Positions 60,833 to 64,000 of a stretch of DNA of 64,000 nt are shown here, piece after piece. The notes below the pieces were generated by a model. It had not been told where the DNA came from. It saw only the letters and a program-made list of their open reading frames with translations, and did no database searches. The translations under genes and the position numbers were made by a program. Each line of letters begins with the position of its first letter. The stretch's first letter is position 1. Origin of the DNA: Lophium mytilinum (lineage: Eukaryota; Ascomycota; Dothideomycetes; Mytilinidiales; Mytilinidiaceae). The stretch spans positions 1,060,449-1,124,448 of the forward strand of contig MU004196.1 in NCBI GenBank assembly GCA_010093605.1, in the 5' to 3' direction.

Positions 60833-61217
60833 ACAAGAATAAGTAATATATTCCTTTTTTTTATATCTATCTATTTATGTATTTATCTATGTATGTAAAT
60901 AGATAGATTCTATATATGTATACTTTATTTCTTTATTTTAACAAGAGACTCTTTATTCTCTTTATTTAACATAAAGCTTTCTTTTACAGTTAAAAGGCCC
61001 TTTGTTTTACAAAGAGGCTTTATACTAATAAAAAGACGCTAGCTCTTTATTAATATAAAGAGTACGTTCCAATAAAGGAACTTTAGGTATATTAGCCTGC
61101 TGCCCCATCTATAGAACTGTGGAACGTAGAGTTATAATTACTTAGTACAAGCCTGCTCATGTTAGCAAGCTACAACTACTATAATCTTATTAACCTTTAC
61201 TATCACGTGCCTTATAT

Positions 61218-61264
61218 ACCTTAATATTATGCGTAAGGATATAACGCTTATACTACTACAAAAC
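61218..61264 (-). repeat. Copia LTR fragment
   Basis: TATTATGCGTAAGGATATAA and CGCTTATACTACTACAA match the 5' end of the LTR in reverse. Only this ~47-bp piece is seen. Confidence 0.6.
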
Positions 61265-61495
61265 TTCTAGCTAGTATACTTATTAAGTATATATTCTCTC
61301 TTTAATTTTCTTTTAATGTTATATATTTAGATTTACCACTAGATGGTACTATTTACGGTATTCTTAAAGACTAGAGCCTCTATTAGTCTTAAATTTAACT
61401 AAGAAATAGTTTATATAAGTAAGTATTAGAGTACAGTATACTATAAACTTAAGATTAAGTATAAGCTTAGTCCTACATTCTACCCCTAAACTAAT

Positions 61496-61759
61496 TGTAA
61501 GGATTACAATAGCATAAGCGTTATATCCTTACGCATAATAGGCTTAAAAGCCTTCAAACGGGACGAAACCGTGAGCGTTTAAACGTGATACAACAAACGT
61601 TAGATAACGTTACAAGAACGTTAGAGAAACGTTTTACAATGCATTAAATGCTGTATATATACAACTCCGTTGCTGTTGATGTAGAATAGAACTCAAGCAA
61701 TACAATTCCTATCTATCTATCCATCCATCTATTCTCCCATCGACTCTATACCTTTAACA
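61496..61759 (+). mobile_element. 5' LTR of a Ty1/copia retrotransposon
   Basis: A 264-bp LTR runs from TGTAAGGATTACAATAGC to CTCTATACCTTTAACA, with TG...CA ends. It directly precedes the primer site and gag frame at 61760. It carries only a few TATC units (about 61708-61730), and CC-containing variants, so it is the least expanded copy here. The element continues past the window end, so the 3' LTR is not seen. Confidence 0.88.
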
Positions 61760-61769
61760 GGTTATGAGC
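61760..61769 (+). promoter_or_regulatory. Probable primer binding site (initiator Met-tRNA half-tRNA)
   Basis: GGTTATGAGC directly follows the LTR end. It is complementary to the anticodon arm of initiator Met-tRNA, the same primer region used by Drosophila copia. This is from memory of tRNA sequence and should be checked against this genome's tRNA. The gag ATG begins at base 61764, inside the site. Confidence 0.65.
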
Positions 61770-64000
61770 TCGGATCGCACCACGCAATCTACAGCTATAC
61801 AAAGCACCAACGGGCAGGTTCCATCTCAAAATCAACCAGATATCGATCAAAATCATCCAAATCAACAAAATATCAACGAGAATCATCCAAATCAACTAAA
61901 TATTGGACGAAAACGACGCTGTTTACCATCTCGTTTACCATCACCAGCATATGAACCTACTACACCACCGTACGAGTGGTTTCAAGCTCAAAACGAAGCC
62001 GAAATAGCCGAAAACGAAGCCGAAATTAAAGAAGAGGACGAAGTTATCGACTATAAACCCGCCATATAACAGCTGGAACGCAATCTAGAATTGCAAATCC
62101 ATCACAAACAAAATCAGACTAAAGAAATTCATATTTACCATCACGAAGCTTCTATAAGCTTATATCACGTCATAAACCACGCAATTAACCTTCTAACCTC
62201 TATTATCTATCACGTATTAAATCCAGATACTCCAGATCAGATTATAACCTTTTATCCTATCATCTCATCCAACACAAGAAGATAAATCGATTAAAAATCG
62301 AAATATTTCTCTTTCTATCTATCTATCTATTCATCAAATACATAGATACATAGAATTCATCTATCTATCTATTCGCCAAATACATAGATAGATAGAAATC
62401 TATGTATTTAAACAAAAATCCATAGATATATAGAAATCCATCTATTTATCTATCTATCTATCTGCCTAACGGGCTATCTATCTATCTATTCAATCTAAAA
62501 TAGATAAAATCAGTATTACCAAGCTAGTTGGTCAATCTAACTACAAAGTTTAGGCTCTAAGAGTACAATCTCTCTTAGTAGAAAAAAGTTATAGTAATGC
62601 TATTAGCAGCACTACTCCTATTCCTATTAATAAGGAAAATAATGCAAAAGCATTAGCCACTATTAGGCTTACTATAGAGGATGGTCCTCTATTACAATTA
62701 CAGTATTCTGCTACTGCAATAGAAGCTTGGAAGCTACTAAAGAAGCTATATAGCCCAAAGGGCTTTAGTTCTAAATTCCTTATTTATAAGGAGCTGTTTA
62801 ATACTGTTTTATCTAAGTTTTCAACTATAGAAGATTACTTAAATAAGATAAAACAGTTAATAGATTAATTAAAAGCGAAAAAGCTTAAATTACCAAATCA
62901 AGTTATTGTAGCCTGGGTTTTAAATAACCTAACAATGGTTACGCAATCCTATAGGGAAAATTCATCTAATATTAAATTAGATGATTTATTCTCTAATTTA
63001 ATGGACGAAGCAAGAAGACAAGAGTCTAAAGAGCACAAAACGGCTCTATTTAATAGAACTAAAAAGTTCTTGCCTAAAAATAAGAATAGAATAGAAAAAC
63101 AATACTGTAAGAAGTGCAAAACAGCTACGCACCCTACAAAAGATTGTTTCTATCTATTTCCAGAAAGGGCACCAAAATGGTTTAGAACTAAAGAGTATTT
63201 TGAACCACTAAAAGATAAGGAAGAATCCTTAATTACAGAGGAATCTAACCCTAATAATTAGGGAGATTTTGATATAGATCTAGATGCAGCTGAAGTAAAG
63301 GTATTTCTAGCATCCCATTATACCCCTAATAACGAAGCTAATTATATATTAGACTCCGGGAGCATAAGCCATATAATAGTAGATAAAAAGCTATTTACTA
63401 GCTATAAAGAATAAGCTACTATATTAAATTAGGGAGAAAATAAAACTACAACCGTAGAAGGTGTAGGAAATGTACAATTAAAACTAAATGGGAATATATT
63501 TATACTAGAAAAGTGCCTTTTTATACCTAACTTTAGATATAATCTAATATCTATAAGTAAATTAGATTCTGTAGGAATAAACGTTACGTTTAAGAATAAA
63601 ACAGCTATTATATATAAAAAGAATAATATACTAGCAACAGCATCGCTTAAAAACTCTTTATACTATATAAATATAGAAAATACAACGCTTTTTATAAACT
63701 AAATACATAAATAGATAGATAAAAGCGATTTGACAAATACATACATAGATAGAAATAATCTATCTATTTAGCACTAAAGAATGGGCCATATAAGCTCTAG
63801 AAAGCTTAGTATACTATTAGGTATAAATATAAAAGAACCTATATAATGCGAAGCCTGTATAAAAGCTAAAATAATAAAAAATAAGAGAAATAAGAAAATA
63901 ACACTAAAAACGGTAATTCCTTTATAAAAAGTCTCTTTAGATTTAGCAGGGCCTATAAATCCACCTAGTTTAGGGGGTAATAAATACGTTATCTTCTTTA
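61764..64000 (+). pseudogene. Copia gag-pol polyprotein, RIP-damaged, cut by the window end
   Basis: Frame pieces in order: Asn/Gln-rich N-terminus (61764-62069), a UBN2-type gag region (about 62490-62870), a CX2CX4HX4C zinc knuckle (about 63103-63150), the protease motif LDSGS (63348-63362), a GAG-pre-integrase stretch (MGHISSRKLSILLGI, then CEACIKAK, 63781-63880) and the start of the integrase core (DLAGPI.PP.LGGNKYVIFF) at the edge. In-frame stops include TAA 62067, TAG 62551, TAA 62866 and TAG 63259, mostly where Gln or Trp is expected (CAA to TAA, TGG to TAG). That is the RIP signature. A stretch of TATC/ATAG repeats (62317-62490) lies between N-terminus and UBN2. The element is dead as it stands. 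Confidence 0.85.

Overview
The window is nuclear DNA of a filamentous ascomycete (Pezizomycotina, most likely a Dothideomycete; the class is inference). Support comes from many introns of about 45-60 nt with GTRNGT donors, CTAAC/CTGAC branch sites and YAG acceptors; Pezizomycotina-type genes (NUC-2/PHO81, a fungal JmjC protein, HET and NACHT proteins); and an AT-rich compartment of retroelements with C-to-T decay typical of repeat-induced point mutation (RIP). Gene models were assembled by eye. Where exons were joined, the summed lengths are a multiple of three, which supports the boundaries given.

Left part (1-27.5 kb): a partial JmjC protein, COQ2, a secreted GH16 glucanase with very small exons, alanine-glyoxylate aminotransferase, VPS29, an unrecognised basic protein flanked by inverted copies of a ~107-bp repeat, a NACHT NTPase, the NEM1 lipin phosphatase, a ~235-bp tandem repeat array, a Gln-rich protein, an SDR dehydrogenase fused to a NodB-type deacetylase, and a mitochondrial aconitase.

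Centre (28-33 kb) is the most interesting stretch. A protein with a degenerate patatin domain joined to an intact subtilisin (S8) protease is transcribed toward a short protein that looks like a fungal gasdermin (RCD-1/HET-Q1 type). This resembles the known HET-Q1/HET-Q2 arrangement, where a subtilisin cleaves a gasdermin to trigger cell death. Next to it lies a protein of four tandem zinc ribbons with a hydrophobic Gly/Ala tail. I read the region as a probable allorecognition or regulated cell death locus.

Right part (33-51 kb): conserved genes PHO81 (start codon apparently split by an intron), CRM1/exportin-1 (Thr at the leptomycin B cysteine), the PP1 regulator YPI1, a disordered protein and HEM2. 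From about 51 kb the sequence becomes AT-rich: several copies of one Ty1/copia LTR carrying (TATC)n microsatellites, one solo LTR with a 5-bp target duplication, a broken HET gene, a broken NLR/ankyrin-type gene, a small hydrophobin-like secreted protein, and at the right edge the 5' part of a RIP-damaged copia element with its LTR and a probable initiator-Met-tRNA primer site.
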